This document shows, piece after piece, positions 5,414-6,303 of a DNA stretch of 6,303 nt. Positions within the stretch are counted from its first letter, which is position 1. Each line of letters opens with the position of its first letter. The notes beneath the pieces were generated by a model. That model was not told where the DNA came from. It saw nothing but the letters and a program-made list of their open reading frames with translations, and made no database searches. The DNA comes from Leptospira sp. (lineage in GTDB: Bacteria > Spirochaetota > Leptospiria > Leptospirales > Leptospiraceae), in the NCBI GenBank assembly GCA_021413405.1, contig JAIOQL010000419.1:1-6303 (forward strand). The letters are read 5' to 3'. The position numbers and the translations under genes are program-made.

Positions 5414-6303
5414 ATATTACAGTATTATACTCTGTATTTCTCTTGCCAATTGCTTTCGCTTTGAAAAGGGAAAATTCATTCCTTCTTCCCTTCTCTTTCT
5501 TTCAGGTTCCGGAAAATTTACCATAAGTGGAACGATAAACAATCTGAACACTTCAGGGATGGTTCTGAAAAGCGGAACCGGACAGACTTTGAATATTTCT
5601 TCCGGCGCAAAAACGTTTACGTTTCCAAATTCTGAAGCGTCGGGAACAAACTATTCTGTTGCTCTTTCCAGTCCCCCGGCTGGTCAATCCTGCACTGTGA
5701 AAAACGGAACAGGAACAATTTCGTCTAACGTATCAAACGTCCAGTTGGATTGCTACACCTCAGGAAGCTTCGATACGAGTTTTGGAAACGGGCTCGGGTA
5801 TATTGAGACGGCAAATCCGGCAGGGGTAGCGAATTCATTCGATGTGGCCCGCGGGATGGCAATTGTTTCGGGTGATAAAATTGTTTTTTCAGGTTCAACG
5901 GGGAATGATATTTTCGCATGCAGGTTGAATGCCGATGGATCATTAGATACAAGTTTTATTGGAACTGGTCCGATTCCCGGATGTTCCATTTTCGACAGCA
6001 CTTTTCCAGACGTAGGCTATGCAATGAATGTTGATCAGAACGGAAAAATATATGCAGCAGGTTTGAATCAGCTGCCTGGTCCATTTAACTATGTTTTAGC
6101 TGTCGGCTTTAATTCATCCGGTTCTTTAGATACAAATTTCAATAGCACGGGATATGTCAGTTACAAAATCGGAGCTCCCGGTTCTGGTCCCGACGAAGCG
6201 CGAGCAATTGTGCCCGATAGTTCCGGAAAAATAATAATGTCTGGAAGAAGCCAGTGTACAGGTGGCGGTGCCTGTAATTGGACTCTCTGGAGATACAATA
6301 CAA
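5406..6303 (+). CDS. delta-60 (DUF5122) repeat lipoprotein, N-terminal part (runs off the right edge)
   Basis: An open frame of 299 codons reaches the window end without a stop. Residues 1-15 are a signal peptide and LANC at 13-16 is a spirochaete-type lipobox with Cys16 as the lipidated residue. Residues about 38-116 form a beta-sandwich module of a kind frequent in bacterial surface lipoproteins: FTISGTINNL near the start, and SCTVKNGTGTISSNVSNVQL followed by Cys, with Cys96 and Cys116 probably disulfide-bonded. From residue 117 on there are delta-60-type repeats, recognised by the recurring GS(F/L)DT(S/N)F motif at 120-126, 178-184 and 239-245, with N-x-x-G-K-I and similar strands between them. 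Such repeats are predicted to form beta-propellers; the spacing here is about 60 residues. A surface or periplasmic location is likely and the ligand is unknown. The start ATG overlaps the stop of the DUF5683-like gene. Confidence 0.9.
   Translation, partial: MNKYYSIILCISLANCFRFEKGKFIPSSLLFLSGSGKFTISGTINNLNTSGMVLKSGTGQTLNISSGAKTFTFPNSEASGTNYSVALSSPPAGQSCTVKNGTGTISSNVSNVQLDCYTSGSFDTSFGNGLGYIETANPAGVANSFDVARGMAIVSGDKIVFSGSTGNDIFACRLNADGSLDTSFIGTGPIPGCSIFDSTFPDVGYAMNVDQNGKIYAAGLNQLPGPFNYVLAVGFNSSGSLDTNFNSTGYVSYKIGAPGSGPDEARAIVPDSSGKIIMSGRSQCTGGGACNWTLWRYNT

Noticed and set aside
5725..6001. Minus-strand open frames opposite the delta-60 repeat gene
   Set aside because: They lie across a plus-strand frame with clear repeat motifs and have no ribosome binding site or family resemblance.

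Overview
The window looks like chromosomal DNA from a spirochaete, most probably Leptospira or a close relative. This is inferred from the style of the proteins and not from a marker gene. Several short lipoprotein signal peptides have relaxed spirochaete-type lipoboxes (cysteine preceded by T, Q, S or N). There is a membrane-anchored AraC regulator, a DUF5683-type envelope protein and a delta-60 repeat lipoprotein. The single tRNA gene does not encode its CCA end.

Left part, minus strand (3888 down to 1): a CDP-alcohol phosphatidyltransferase (PgsA-like) is followed 60 bp later by an AraC-type regulator with an N-terminal multi-helix membrane domain. After a 186 bp gap comes a tight three-gene lipoprotein cluster: a histidine-rich YHYH protein, a MORN_2-repeat protein, and the N-terminal part of a SCO1/SenC-family protein that runs off the left edge. 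The last three genes overlap each other (29 bp and 4 bp) and are almost certainly one translationally coupled operon. SCO1/SenC proteins handle copper and thiols for cytochrome oxidase. The YHYH protein carries several histidine clusters, so a metal-related envelope function for the operon is a reasonable hypothesis, possibly controlled by the AraC-type regulator just upstream.

Middle (3889-4531): no protein gene. It holds a tRNA-Asp(GUC) gene with a plausible promoter that overlaps a possible divergent promoter for the PgsA-like gene. Downstream are two ~130 bp structured repeat units (4113-4242 and 4302-4430), about 87% identical by hand count. Each folds into two consecutive hairpins, and two base pairs show compensatory changes between the copies. 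Between the units lies an exact 19 bp copy of the tRNA 3' end. The spacing of the tRNA tails (187 bp) and of the units (189 bp) is nearly equal, so the arrangement looks like a tandem duplication of [tRNA tail + spacer + structured unit] or the footprint of a small element that targets tRNA ends. I do not recognise this family; it is the most unusual feature of the window.

Right part, plus strand (4532-6303): a secreted or envelope protein with an N-terminal beta-rich region, a charged helical linker and a C-terminal DUF5683-like membrane region. Its end overlaps by 8 bp the start of a lipoprotein with a beta-sandwich domain followed by delta-60 (DUF5122) repeats, which is cut by the right edge.
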